From contig CM069448.1 of NCBI GenBank assembly GCA_035610835.1, positions 35,535,652 to 35,599,651 of the forward strand: a stretch of 64,000 nt of DNA, given 5' to 3'. This DNA comes from Ophiura sarsii. Its lineage: Eukaryota > Echinodermata > Ophiuroidea > Amphilepidida > Ophiuridae. This document shows positions 1 through 11,720 of this stretch, one piece after another. Numbering within the stretch: position 1 is the stretch's first letter; each line of letters starts with the position of its first letter. A program made the translations under genes and the position numbers. The notes below the pieces were generated by a model. That model was not told the origin of the DNA. It did not search any database and saw nothing but the letters and a program-made list of their open reading frames with translations.

Positions 1-564
1 GTGATGTTGAAAATCTTCTCCTGGAGATATTCCCCTTCAAATTTGGTATATGTGCTGTCCAGCTCCTTTTTAGCGTGCTCAAACGACTCTTTATTGTGTT
101 CACTGCTTGATTCTGTGAATTGTTTGTGAGCATCTCTCAAACTCTTTCTGGCTCGACTTACTCTTTCATCCTCCCATGAGACTGTTGCGCGGCCTTTTAC
201 TTTTCCTTGGTAGAGTTTCAGCAGCAGTGTTTGTATGTGCCTCGATGAACAGAGAGTATTTCTTATATCAGCTGTGATTTCATCTACATCTTGTAAGGAG
301 CAGAGGACACTGAACTGGTTTTGCACCTCTACTACATAAGCTTCTTGGAGTTGTACGTCAGTAATGAACTTCTTCCAGTCATATTTGCCTGCTCTCTTGT
401 TCCCAGCCTTTGTGGCTCTTAGGCTCAGTCTAAGCTTTGCTTTGACGATCCTGTGATCTGAACCAACACTGACAAAGGAGTTGTAGGCATTACAGTCATA
501 AGCACTGTTCTTCCACTTCTTGTTGATTGCTATGTAGTCCTCTTGTGATCTTGCACCGTTGGTA
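1..564 (-). mobile_element. LINE ORF2 fragment (RTE/CR1-like endonuclease end)
   Basis: The minus strand is open through the whole stretch and off the left edge. Near its start the reading contains DYIAINKKW and then SVGSDHRIV, the C-terminal SDH motif of the apurinic-type endonuclease of non-LTR retrotransposons. A charged linker (about 130 residues) of the kind found between endonuclease and reverse transcriptase follows. There is no start codon; similarity stops abruptly near 564, so this copy is 5'-truncated there. The reverse transcriptase part would lie left of the window. The exact clade is not settled from this piece. Confidence 0.75.
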
Positions 565-689
565 ACACCGTAAATACAAAATTAATGGTAAAAATACCAT
601 TGTATTTAAATTATAAAGATAGTACTCATGTAGATACTTTTCCATAAGACATGAGTACTCTGAAAACGAGGAGCACTGTTAGATTGGTT

Positions 690-965
690 CTTAGTCCTCC
701 ACTTCCGCACTTCCGCAGCCAGTTTTCGGGTCTTCGGGTCTACTTCGGGTCCGCAGCCATTCTTCTGGCCTCACTGCCCGTATTTGCTTCCGCCTTCCGC
801 AGCCATTCTTCGGTTCTTCACTGATCGTATGCTTCCACTGTCCGCAGCCATTCTTCGGGTCTTCACTGCCCGTATTTGCCTCAGCCGTCCACTGCCACGT
901 TTAACTGCTACGCCACGATGGCCGTCCACTGCCACGATGACCATATAACTGGTCATCAGAGGTGA
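690..965. repeat. Degenerate 60-70 bp tandem repeat, GC-richer
   Basis: The phrases CCGCAGCCATTCTTCGGGTC and TTCACTGCCCGTATTTGC recur three to four times. The same phrases return at 2596-2700, so the LINE pieces between them probably sit inside this repeat. Reading frames here are repeat translations, not genes. Confidence 0.7.
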
Positions 966-1020
966 CGGACGTGTCGATCGACCGCTGCTCTCGTACCTGG
1001 TTGATCGATGTATCACCACG

Positions 1021-1251
1021 GGATGTCTTACGTATTGTAAATCATTCAAACGTGTACTTAAAGATAAACCTTATAGATTTGTTGATGATCTGACCAAAGT
1101 GGATCTGGAGGAGAAGCAGAGATGGAAAGAGGAAGTGTCGGAGCTATATACGAATGGAGTCAGGCTACGATTTGTCGGAGGTATGTGGAGAGAGCGCAAT
1201 GGCAAAGTGGCACCCTTCTACAGAGCGAGTCCAGAACCTCAGAATAAATGA
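1021..1251 (+). mobile_element. Retroelement ORF1-like C-terminus (relic)
   Basis: An in-frame stretch ending at the TGA at 1249 reads KPYRFVDDLTKVDLEEKQRW and then LYTNGVRLRFVGG. This resembles the C-terminal domain of LINE ORF1 RNA-binding proteins (the pattern 'PFRV..DLT..D...R...' followed by 'G...RFVGG'). The upstream part is missing. Family assignment is from pattern memory only. Confidence 0.45.
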
Positions 1252-1674
1252 TAGCTGGAAAACTACTAAACTGAACTATGACTTATAGCCTAAGCAAAGA
1301 ATATGATAATGATACAGAGAACTGCTATCCCAGCTTAATCATGTTTATACAAATATGCATATAAATATTGCTCAGTTATTTCATTCATTTGAAAGTCTTT
1401 CTTTTGATTACAAATACAAATCTGCATATAAATATTGCATAACTATCCTGTTAGTGTTCGTAATTCAAATTCTACCCAGGTGGTCATAAAAATGTTACTA
1501 TTCCTTTATTTTATCTTTTTGTTGAAAATTAATCTCGGGATGATTCGCACTGATGCTCAGTTATTTCATTCATTTGAAAGTCTTTCTTTTGATTTTGTAG
1601 TAAGTTTTAGTACTTTGATATATATATATATATATATTTAATATATTTACTGTTTTGTATTTATGTTAGTGTAA

Positions 1675-1860
1675 TGTCGCTCAAAATTCGTGATATATGT
1701 ATTGTATGCTCTAAAATTGTAGGACAGTCACAAAGATATATGTTGTAAAAATTGTAAAGGATATATCCATAAGAAATGTACAAAACTGAAACCTAAAGAA
1801 CTAAAATGTTTAAATTCCAAGGAATGGGTTTGTCAAAAGTGTAATGATGGACAACCAGAT
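1675..1860 (+). mobile_element. LINE PHD-finger fragment, frameshifted
   Basis: Two frames together give CIVCSK, then CCKNCKGYIHKKC and EWVCQKC. The Cys/His spacing is that of the PHD finger often found in CR1/RTE-type LINE proteins. One frame ends at a TAA near 1747 while the other continues, so there is at least one indel. It is interrupted at about 1860 by the next element. Confidence 0.55.
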
Positions 1861-1961
1861 TTTTTCTACGGCTGTGTCGACTTTATCCACCAGCTGAGCA
1901 ATAGCCATGTAGGTTGAGTGCTTGGGGCGAAAACCAAATTGTTTGTCATTAGTCAAAACAT
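1861..1961 (-). mobile_element. Reverse transcriptase fragment, inverted 5' part of a LINE insertion
   Basis: The minus strand reads NDKQFGFRPKHSTYMAIAQL, the conserved RT block 'QFGFR..HST..A'. It lies in opposite orientation to, and directly against, the C-terminal part of the same kind of element at 1962-2600. Confidence 0.8.
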
Positions 1962-2600
1962 CTATCAAATACAAATCTTTCCAGACAAAAATGGGCAGTA
2001 AGAACTGTTTCTAAGAGTCATTACCGAAGTCATACCGGACCTTTATTTGCCAAAAATAATTTTCTCAGGGTAACGGATATGCACACACTTGAACTTGGGG
2101 TCTTTATGTCCAAATTTTCAATAAATGAACTCCCCACGTCTTTTAAAAATTACTTCAAAAAACGCTCTGATGTTCACGACTATCCAACAAGACACGTTAA
2201 TGATTTTAATTTGACAAACAATAAGAAAATTAATTTCCGACCATGCTATTCGAACGCGTGGTCCCATTCTTTGGAATTCACTTTCAAAATTAATAAAAGA
2301 ATCAACATCTGTGAACCATTTTCGAAACCAACTTAAGAAAAACATCATCCAAAAATATGAATAATTCACTTTTTGAGCTCGTTCTTGTTTGTCTTGTCTT
2401 GTTTAAGTCGCTGTCAGATTTTGTTTTATTCATGTATTAAATATGTAACATGTACTGTATTAAAGGGGTAGGCTATTTACAGGCCTTATTGGCTTTTCAG
2501 CCTACTCCTCCATACGTTTTTGTTGTTTTTAAGTTTTACATTTTTGTGATGTAGTGTTGTTTTTATGGAAATAAAAATTTGATTTTGATTTTATTTCGGT
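1962..2600 (+). mobile_element. CR1/Jockey-type LINE C-terminus and 3' end
   Basis: The reading from about 1970 (QKWAVRTV, then TGPLF, LPTSF, YPTRH) is the usual post-RT tail of CR1/Jockey LINEs. After a +1 frameshift near 2250 it continues as GPILWNSLSKLIKE and stops near 2358. The 3' end carries short tandem ATTTTG-type repeats (2578-2595) in place of poly(A), as in CR1/L2-like elements. Dead copy. Confidence 0.8.
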
Positions 2601-2700
2601 TCTTCACTGCCCGTATTTGCTTCCGCTGTCTGTAGCCACGCTTCGGGTCTTCACAAGCCCGTATTTGCTTCCGCTGTCCGCAGCCGGCCACGCTGACTTC
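2596..2700. repeat. Second block of the 690-965 repeat
   Basis: Carries the same CGGTTCTTCACTGCCCGTAT phrase twice. It marks the right flank of the LINE debris. Confidence 0.65.
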
Positions 2701-3171
2701 ATCTACTGCTGCAGTCCGACTTCGCTCGCTTAACAGATCACCATTATCGTATCTTAAATGGGGTTATGATCCTGACCTAAATAATCCTAAATACACAGGC
2801 TTTACACTCAGCTTGACCCAAAAAAAATAAATTAAGATGAGTGTTTCTTCCTTCCCCAAGATATTAAAACTCAACCCACGCCCCCCCCCCCCCCCCTCCC
2901 CAACGATCATCAACATCGCACTGATTTGAGTTTTATGTGACATAAATACAACAACAACGTATTACACAAACTTGTGATGTAAGTATAATAAGCTCCGATG
3001 TTTTTCTCATTATTGAGAACAACAACTCATTAAACGACCCGACAATTATAAAATATTTTCCATCATCATTAATTATTTGACTGGAAATTCAGCTACACTA
3101 TGTACTATCCATCATCTGTATACTCTACTGCTATTAGTCGACATGACAATAACAATAAGTTATCAGTATTA
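2701..3171. other. No gene seen; C-tract
   Basis: AT-rich sequence with an 18-20 bp poly(C) tract at about 2881. No coding, RNA or mobile signature recognised. Confidence 0.5.
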
Positions 3172-4885
3172 GGGTCATTCTTCGGTCAATGTTACATTTC
3201 AAGTTTCTAGAAACTCGGATTTCAATTTCAATTTTTTTCTAGCTTTGAATATTTTTTCACAAAGATAAACATCCGTAACATATTAAAAACATGTTTGGCA
3301 CAATCTTTACGGATATTTAATTGATTTTTTCCATTATTGAGTAAAGATTGGTCACACGATATCTCCGTCACATTTTCAGTATAAAAATCTATTAGAAAAT
3401 GTAATTTATATGATTCCAGACTAGAAATTGACATACATATCCCAAACTATAAAATATAGAGTATTCTCTTCAAAACTATTTTATAGTTTTCAGTATAACA
3501 TACCGATTTTATAACTTCGCAAAAGTTTACAACCTCAAAAAGTACCGATGTTTGGTTAAAATGTTGACTGTCACTTTATTTTTCATCGACACCCTCTTAG
3601 AGAACATAAGTTAGCATGAGAACACTTTTATTTATAAATTACAACTGATAATTGTATCCAATGCTTTATTACTTTACACATTATGACTGCATGTGAAGGT
3701 CATATCCGTCACGATGCCCGGTCTTCTCCGTCACGCTGAAAATCAATGTGACGGAGATGACCATCTTAAGTGTTGGGACGGTATAGCTTCGCTGGAAAAG
3801 TATGTCTAGCGGTCTACAATACGGTAGGCGTTAGTGATCACTACTCTTTTTAGCACTGATCCTAAAAATCCAATGAATATATATTTCCAATTGATTCTAT
3901 AGCGTTCGGAGATGACACTGAATAAACATACGCACATACTATGTTTCGAAGAAAAAAACAGATTTTTGATGTTTTGCTAAATAATAGGGCGCACTAACCT
4001 GACATGTTAAAATTCACATGCGGTAAGTTCAAACGGTGCAAACAGTGTTTATATTCTCCTTTTATTACGAATGATATGGCCGTTCATATGGTCCATGACG
4101 GAGATGTCGCAAAACGTCGGGACAGAAATTTCCCGACAAAAACTAGTAAATTAAACTCCAATAGGCCTATAATGCCATATTTGGATGGACGAATTATGAT
4201 ATCGTAAATAACTAGCGTTTGTGAGTATTTTCATGACGAGAATCCCATTACGCTACAACGCACGCTTAAGGCCCGCTTTTTATAGCGCTTTTTAGGGCAA
4301 CAATTTATAGCGCTTAAAATCGCTATAAATTGTTGCCCTAAAAACCGGCAACAAATTTAAATATTCGCCTTCCACCAAAGCTGGTTGCTATAAATGACAT
4401 AATTCTCGTGTGCAACCAACCGGCTGTATTGCAATGCCCATTGAGTAGTTTAAACGCTTGAGCATGGATGTAATTTGCAACATAATGGAAACTCACCCAT
4501 GCAGTTAGCAAGAAGTACTGCTCGAATTTAAATATACAACCAGGTAATCCTCTCGTAGTAATTGATAACAATAGGTTTACTAGACCGAATTAATAGCGCT
4601 CCTAAGCGGGCAATTTACGTCAAGCCTCCACCAAATTAATATATAACAATCGGAAATGTTACGCGTAACCATCGGGACACGGGGTTTTGTAGGGAATTGG
4701 CATCATACATTGGACAAATGTTATATAAAAACATAATTCACCAGCGTTTTATGATTTTATTATGATGGGGATTATGTTTATGAACAGAAATACACAAAAA
4801 GATGTAGTTAAGAGTGACGAAATTACCAGATATGTGATATCAAAGTATCGGGACATAAAATGTGACATTTACCGAAGAATGACCC
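3172..4885. mobile_element. Non-autonomous DNA transposon, 1.7 kb, ATTA duplication
   Basis: Ends are inverted: GGGTCATTCTTCGGTCAATG at the left, and the right end read in reverse is GGGTCATTCTTCGGTAAATG. Both sides are flanked by ATTA (3168-3171 and 4886-4889), a 4 bp target duplication. A near-perfect hairpin lies at 4288-4345. The word CCGTCAC/GTGACGG recurs inside. No transposase is visible, so the superfamily is open; a 4 bp duplication would suit Sola-type elements, among others. Confidence 0.75.
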
Positions 4886-4889
4886 ATTA

Positions 4890-5937
4890 ACATGAATTTT
4901 GACGAATGAACTTGTGCACGGAAAGTATGACTCGTATATAAATAACTCACTTCTTAGACATCATCTTAATCTACAAATATGAACTCATGTCCGGACTAGA
5001 TTATAAATTAGAACTCGGTTTAAATAACTCTATTTCTTAGAATCATTTAACTCTACACGCACCCGTATCGGATATTTTATAAACAACTATTTAAGCACAA
5101 AATAAAATAATTACATGTAAAAGCATAATTACCTATCGGAGGCCTAATAAATAAACAAGGAACTGTTAGAGCAAAATACGCATGTAGATAATATACACTT
5201 ACGTTTAGGCCTACTGGAGAAATAATTTAATGTCAATAGGACGAAAAATAAAATAAACGGATGGCTAACACTGGGTGGGTACAAAGTGATCATGGTAAGA
5301 CCCCGCCCGCTAACTATGAAAGACCCCACTATAAAACCAGTGGCGTAGCGGACCTAAATTTATGTATACGTACGTGTTCTATGAGAGACTTTAGGGGGGG
5401 CGTCCGCGAAGGGGGTTGTGAAATCTATCCTGTATTATTAATAAGGGTACACCACCACTGGGTACCTGTAGTATGGGGTATGGAATATTAAGGGCACCTG
5501 TGATAATTGGACTTTAAGGATGTATGGGGAGGGGCCTACCTGAGTGGTTATTTCATGTCTTATTATGGGATCCCTATAATAATATTTAGCGTTTCTGGGT
5601 AGGCCTTATTAAGATTCCTGGATTATTAAGGGCGCCGTGGCACCGATATTAGGATTAAGGGCATCTGGAGTATCAAGGACCTCTTGCTATTTCACAATAG
5701 CCTATACGTTTTGATCATAGTTGACGACTAATCGCACACTATATACACTATATGGGGTATAGGGTTGGTACAACTTTTTTTGGGGGGTGTATGGGGTAAC
5801 TATAACATTGTTTCCCTCCTAAATGGGGTATTAAAATTGGTCCGAGATTCAAAGATATCACAAAACTAATTTTAAAAATAATAATTCAGGGATCTACCAT
5901 TTTAAACTTATTATCTATGCCCATTTTGCTTTAAATC
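4890..5937. other. No gene seen; G-rich low-complexity part
   Basis: Phrases such as TATGGGG and TTAAGG recur between 5380 and 5830. This may be the body of the Helitron-like element that ends at 6059. No coding pattern was recognised. Confidence 0.4.
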
Positions 5938-6060
5938 ATGAAGGTATCTTATTTAGATAATACTCAGCTAGCGAGGACCCGAGCGTAGCGAGATGAAGGT
6001 ATCTTATTTAGATAATACTCAGCTAGCGAGGACCCGAGCGTAGCGAGGGTACCCGCTAGT
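5938..6060 (+). mobile_element. Helitron-like 3' end with 55 bp direct duplication
   Basis: A 55 bp segment (ATGAAGGTATC... to ...GCGTAGCGAG) occurs twice in tandem (5938, 5993). The last copy ends in a hairpin: CTAGCGAGGACCC pairs with GGGTACCCGCTAG around a short loop. It finishes CTAG followed by T, matching the Helitron rule (hairpin, CTRR, T). The same terminus occurs in reverse at 26550. Confidence 0.55.
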
Positions 6061-6592
6061 TTTATAATATTCCGTCGTGATCGCATTAAGAAAATGTGCT
6101 AAACTTCATCCAAAACTTGAAATCTATCTCAATCTTTGATCCTAAAAGGTTCTATACAAGTTACAGTACTTAATACTCTATGGATGCCTACCAATTCGCC
6201 AGATTTTCGAAGGATTCTGAAGTTTTATGACCAGCTATCTCGTTTTCTTCCTTCAACGTTAAAAGCATCACCAACAAGATGGCGTTGACCGACGCTAACA
6301 GAAAATCGCGCGATTGGCTAAAACGAGTCATGCGATCGCCGCGCGCATTAATTTATAAGTGATGAGCCTAACAAAGGTGTTAATAAATAAAATATGGCGA
6401 TCCCCGCTTCATTATTTAACATGCACCTGAAAAACATGCTGCCAAGTAAATACTGAAATACATGTACCAATGTACATCATACACTATCTAAATATCTCCT
6501 AATTCTTATACCTGTGTGTCCTCGGTTAATTTCTTTCTCCGACTTTTACCAATTTTTTTTAAATATCTTGTTTTGTTCTATTTCATCCATAG
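6061..6592. other. Upstream of the first visible WAP exon
   Basis: No earlier exon or promoter could be identified. The pyrimidine-rich tract at 6541-6590 is the acceptor region of the exon at 6593. Confidence 0.4.
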
Positions 6593-6784
6593 AGGAAATG
6601 ACGTCATTTGATGAATGTGAAAACAGCAGTAGCCGTGAGATGATACAATTTCTGGAGCTTCATACTCAACTCTGCAGTATTACTAAACCCTGTCAACAGA
6701 GTCAGCAATGCCAGCCAACACAGTATTGCAAGTGTAACTCCCTATGCGGAATGATATGCTCAGATATTGAGCAGCCCGTTATTG
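6593..6784 (+). CDS. WAP-like exon of a secreted WAP/Kazal protein (exon A)
   Basis: Acceptor TTTCATCCATAG ends at 6592 and donor G|GTAAGT starts at 6785; the exon ends in phase 1. It encodes about 63 residues with eight cysteines in WAP-like spacing: DEC, LC, KPC, QQC, then CKC in place of the usual adjacent CC pair, then LCGMIC. WAP domains are small, secreted four-disulfide modules, often protease inhibitors. The exon joins in frame with the exon at 7749 (G + CA = Ala). Open sequence upstream of 6593 (from 6514) is judged intronic because of the acceptor. The CKC spacing means this could be a divergent WAP copy. Confidence 0.6.
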
Positions 6785-6827
6785 GTAAGTTACGGTACCC
6801 AGAGATGTTGTGTAATGTCCGAATAGT

Positions 6828-6967
6828 AAAGGTGCGTTCTCGCTCCCACTGGCGTTGCGCAGCCGACGTCGGCGGATAAAAGTTGACGGAGTTGTTTCAA
6901 CACGCGCACCGATATCCGTCGACCATGCCGATGCGCAACGACGGGAGTATGAACGCGCCATATGAAG
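6828..6967. mobile_element. Palindromic MITE (about 140 bp) in the intron
   Basis: Imperfect inverted arms, GCGTTGCGCAGCCGACG at the left and GCCGATGCGCAACG at the right, share GGCGGATAAAAGTTGAC with a second copy at about 57529-57615. It lies 44 bp after the donor of exon A. Confidence 0.55.
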
Positions 6968-7748
6968 ACTCCACTTTTGAATACTGTGCATTTAGAAGCA
7001 ATCTTAACTTAACAATTTAACATTAACAATGAACATTTTCTGAGTGGACTCAATAAAGTCCATTTATATGTTTGAACACCTCAAATTCTAAATATAGGCC
7101 CTATATTTGACAAAAATAATAATACTATTATATAAATACAAAAACCAAGTTGACAAAATGTACAAGGCTTGTCGGCGTTTCCCACCCCTATTTGTAGAGT
7201 CCTTGGTTTGACTACAAATTACAACGACCTCATCACAATGATCACTTTTTAAGACGCGTGTGGTTTTATGTCTTATTTTTTTACTTTGAATGACCAAATA
7301 AAAACAATTATGGATTGAATCGCTTTTAAATCAATCGAAAGAAATTGTTGATCTGCATTTTTGTAGTATTAAATATTAAATTAAAATCTTCACGATTTTA
7401 TGAAAAACTTTAGTACCCTGCACGCAAATCGGTGGATGGTTGCCGCGCCGTCGTCCGCCGAAGTATAATGCCAGGATACACAGGACGCGCGGGTGTTTGA
7501 ATGATTAATTTACGAAAAGCATTAATGACCGCAATAGAATCAGTACCTCAAATGTAACTTGGCCAACCGAGCGAAGCGAACGAGCAGAGTGGGGTCATTA
7601 CTACGTATGATCACATGGTCATAGTTTCGGGCCATTGGGGGGCGCGAGTCCAGTGCTAGTGCTATCATATGTTACAATTTCAGTGCATTATAATAGGCCT
7701 ACCCTTCAATGACAATACACTAGTTAACTTACATTATGTTGATTTCAG

Positions 7749-8123
7749 CACCTCAAATAAGGCCAGGAATTTGTCCTAAAGTGGTGGATGGATATTTCTA
7801 CATTTTCTTCAGATGCCAAAACGTTTGTGAAACAGACTATCAATGCACCGACGACCCACGTGCCAAATGTTGTTATACATCATGCGGTAAAAAATGTATC
7901 CGACCCGAAGCAGATGGAGTGGAAACCGGCGGTTTATACGCTCCCGAACCTGATACCTACTCTGAAATGGAATCGTCCGAATATGCAATGACAATATTGA
8001 CGGCGAATACAACACATTGTCACGTGACTGATGAGAGTGAAAAGATTGGGAAGCTGTCATTGTCAAGAGGTAGAGAATTAGTGAGATCCTGGATGATCAA
8101 ATCAGGAATGGCGACCGAAGACG
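7749..8123 (+). CDS. Canonical WAP-domain exon of the same gene (exon B)
   Basis: Acceptor TGATTTCAG ends at 7748 and donor GAAGACG|GTACGT starts at 8124. The length is 375 bp, phase 1 at both ends. Residues 5-52 form a textbook WAP domain: GICPKV, RC, NVCETDYQC, AKCCYTSCGKKC, RPE, eight cysteines with the adjacent CC pair and the CG motif. About 70 residues follow without domain similarity; they are acidic, with one NTT glycosylation sequon, and end KSGMATED. WAP followed by a follistatin domain is the start of the WFIKKN architecture, but no Ig, Kunitz or NTR exon was found, so that name is only a possibility. Confidence 0.85.
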
Positions 8124-8687
8124 GTACGTATTATAATCGTATGGCTCTTACTGTCTTTGAGACGATGTCTCATTTTAAATATCTCATCATGAAAGCTATA
8201 TATATAAACAATCGAGTGTTCAAAACCTTTTATATGGGAGCCGTTTGAACAAATTCCGAAAGACTCCGGGCAAACCTCAATCATGGCAATGGAGTATTCC
8301 CAAAGTGTTGAGATATGATAAGAATATAATTGATGAGGTTCAGTGCATTTGTACTTGATAATCGCTAGAGGCCTTGATTCGTGCATCCCTCGAGCGCTGA
8401 TAGCTGCAGGAGGGCGGTTACACAATCATTAATTGTATGTCCACTAAATGTATCTCACAATTCATATTTTAAAAACACTGCTAATGTAGGTAATATTGTT
8501 GGTAAGGCGTGCCGTTTTACCAATACACCAATTCCTACTTGAGATGGATGTAAGTAAGAGCTTGACGTTATCACAGAGAATAATCGATACTATAGGTAAT
8601 TGTTGAAGATGTTCATCAGGACTGTTATATTAACCTGTAGGCCTAAGTCCAAAGTTAAAATATCTAGTCCGTAGTTAAAACATACCT
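8124..8687. other. Intron, no further feature seen
   Basis: AT-rich intronic sequence between exon B and the Penelope-like relic. The open frames overlapping 8102-8425 are not supported by any family pattern. Confidence 0.5.
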
Positions 8688-9190
8688 TGGCGGACGTTTC
8701 GAAAACAAGCTGTTTTCTTTATCAACAGTGATGATTGAATTGAGTGACGTTCCTGTGTTGATTTCACTTTTTCTGGTTGCTTGGCAACGGTGTTGCTAGA
8801 TGATTTTGCAACCAGAAGATCGTCGTATACGTGACTTAAGTTGAACTGCCCCTCATCTCTATTCATTGTGGTACCCTGCTTCCTGATCTCTAGACTATGA
8901 CCTCCTGGACTCATCTTTTGTATTTGTCTGTCCCTTTGCATTCCACCTGTGCTTCGTCCCAGCTGATTACATAGTACTTGTCTATCACATGATCTGTTAT
9001 GGCAGTTTTGTATACTGTGGAGTGGCAGTTTTCTCGTTGCCCTGGTGCATACCGTAGTCACTGCTTTCTCAGCCTCAGACTTATGTTCTTCCATGCGTTC
9101 TCCGATGTACACCATGTCACAATTCTTGCAAGATATGGAATAAACGACATCTGTAGTCTGAAGGGGTCCACCGCTTGTCTTATAAGGTGG
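8688..9190 (-). mobile_element. Penelope-like element, GIY-YIG endonuclease end (relic)
   Basis: The minus strand reads VVYSISCKNCDMVYIGERME, which has the shape of the GIY-YIG domain start (vY.I.C..C...YIGE). Then SLEIRKQ and MNRDEGQFNLSHVYDDLL match the end of that domain, and KKTACFRNVRQGMF matches the usual tail of Penelope-like elements. Frameshifts are likely in the middle (the usual R..EHK and H segments are blurred). No RT part was seen upstream. It lies antisense in the WAP gene intron. Confidence 0.75.
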
Positions 9191-10654
9191 ACTAGCATGT
9201 TCCTGAATAAGCAGTGAGGTCTCATGGCTGACATGATCTTATATGTTTTAAAGGTCCACCGAAATGCATCGTTTATTACATATCAAAATAAAGACAAAAT
9301 CACAAGGATTTCGAAAATAAACATTTTATGAGCAATCCATTAAAGGGAAAGAAGAAATTTACAAAAACCATAAATGAGCCCAAAATCAGTATTAAAAACG
9401 ATCTTCGTATTTTGAAAAACCCGCTCTACCATGCCACACAGAGGAGAAATCATAGTTAGCCAACAATGCACTGTAACATTGTGACAAACCTAGGGTCTAA
9501 TATGTCTTCACACACTCTTTACAATCCCATCATCATGCCTTGCTGAACAACTGAATGACCGCGCGAACTTTACAGTCAATAGTTAGGTCACCCAAGCCCT
9601 ATATAAAAGCTATGAAGATTGTTAAACGGGGTCAGCCGTTACAAACATGCACAAACACAATAGTCAAACGACCTCGCTATTGTCAACACTCCCTACACAG
9701 AGGCCTGCAGTGCAAATCTGTACGATTTTCGCCATGTAATGTCTATGGCGGATTTCATTCCTTGGTATGAAGCTATGACGTTTCCGTGGTCTTCGCTATC
9801 TCCAAGCAGATAGAGCAATACGTACATGGACTTTTTTGTAGACGAGGGTTCATTTCATGATTTAGTGAGGTTTAGAATGAGTTAGGATTCCTGTAATTTC
9901 GAAGACCACAGATTTTCAAATCATGAATTTACCAACATTTTACGACATGAATTTGGTCACAAAACGTATTTAATACTATATATTTTACCGTTCTGCAGAT
10001 GTTGTTGACCCTCAGTTTTTGAGATGCCCAAATAGACCATTTTCCGAAGCTATTTCTAGCAAATAGTGCAGTCACTGAGACTCCATTGTTTTCTTGCGTA
10101 TCAACAAAATCTGACATGCAGCGTGACCTCCCTGCTGACTGTTTAAACATGTGTATCCATGCTGTGTGCATTCAAAACCATACAATCACAAGTGGATTAG
10201 CCGTATTATTACATTGAATGAATAGATCGGAGTCATGATACTGTTTGTAAGGGAACCTGTATAACTTGATACACATGTTATTTTGAGGCCATACTTTTAG
10301 ACCGTGGTGCATTGTTTGCTTACTACAAATTCTCCTCTTTGACAACACGGAAACTGTGACGTCAGTCCGGGAATCTGACCATATTGACACTTCAGTTCCT
10401 CCCGGAGTGACGTCACCAGCAAAGTCGCCCAAACCACTTCATGGTTCATTGCGTTTCTGGCGAAGGGCTTGGATTTGGTATACGGCCGAACGTATTTTAT
10501 CTTTTTTTAAATATATTTATTCACATTTTATAAAAAATAACATGTGAAATGTTCTAACTAATATATTGTAAAACTTTAAAAAAAATTCATGAGCACATCG
10601 CTGGACCTTTAAGAGTTCGAGAAATTCTCTCAGATACTCCCGCGGGATCGTACG
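9191..10654. other. Intron with repeat-family segments
   Basis: Two inverted related segments (GAGGAGAAATC... at about 9440 and its partner at about 10340) are also related to 28733-28850. CRE-like TGACGTCA words occur near 10358 and 10410. No coding content recognised. Confidence 0.4.
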
Positions 10655-10715
10655 AGGTAGGGCTTTTTTGTCTTTCAAAAGGTAGCCTACTATTGACCGA
10701 CCGGTCAATAGTATA

Positions 10716-10878
10716 CAAATATTGACTGCTATGAGGGGGGGCATGGTCAAATTATAGGCCCAAGGTGATCTCAAAACCAGACTATGCCCCGAGGCGGAGC
10801 CGAGGGGCATAGTCTGGTTTTGATATCACCGAGGGCCTATAATTTGAACATGACCCGAATTAAAGCAGTCAATATTTG
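10716..10878. repeat. 163 bp near-perfect hairpin
   Basis: Arms run from CAAATATTGACTGCT to AGCAGTCAATATTTG and pair almost throughout, including GCATAGTCTGGTTTTGA. The centre is GAGGCGGAGCCGAGG. It may be the end of a larger element, because TTTTTTGTCTTTCAAAA at 10664 and its inverted partner at about 11536 lie outside it. Confidence 0.75.
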
Positions 10879-11720
10879 ATTTATATACCAAATATATAGA
10901 TTGTTGTCATTTGTTTGGTTAAAAGAACATTTCCTATAGACTTATTCACCTAAGGCCAACCAATGAAACCTTCATTGTTCTGTTACCCAAGGAAAAAGTA
11001 GAATCGGGCAAAAATATCGATTTCCGAATTCAGAAGTTTGTCACTGTATATTCTTACCGCTAAGCTGCTGCTAGAGGCCGAGGTTTAGATTCTAACAGCG
11101 TATTTCGCTGGACACTTTGCATTTAGGCTAGCTGAATCCATGATATCTTTGATACCTTCTTCGTCAACAAGCGCAACCAGAGCTATTTGCTTTTTAGTCA
11201 TTTCTTAAAACTGTACAACAACACGAAACTGATCATGTAAAATTGTAAACATAACTTTACACAGCAGACAAATAATTGCGAAAAGTCAAAGGTCAGCTGT
11301 CAAGCACCGCGTAAATATATTTACGCCCGGGCGATTCAGGTGTTTCAAATGGGTCGCGGAATTCGGATCGCTTGACTCGTGAGCCATGGGGTGTGAGTGT
11401 GACGTCATCAAAAAGACTATGCCCGGGCATAGTTGTTTTTCATGACGTCATATTGAAATTGAAGGCATAGCTTGATTATCCCCTCACTTTTAACCAATCA
11501 AATGACAGGAATCTATGTATGCGGTATATAATACTTTTTGAAAGACAAAAAAAGACCGGGAATGACGTCAAGCATGAATTATACCACAATATTTTGTGTG
11601 ATCTGATGTAGTATCTACCAATCAAATGGCAAGAATATTTTCTTACGTAATATAATACAATTACCCACTTACTACTACAATGGTTATGCATCCTATTTAT
11701 TATGTTTCCATACCTTGCAG

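Noticed and set aside
6514..6592. Start of a signal peptide before the first WAP-like exon
   Set aside because: The hydrophobic reading coincides with the polypyrimidine tract and acceptor at 6592, so it is most likely intron.
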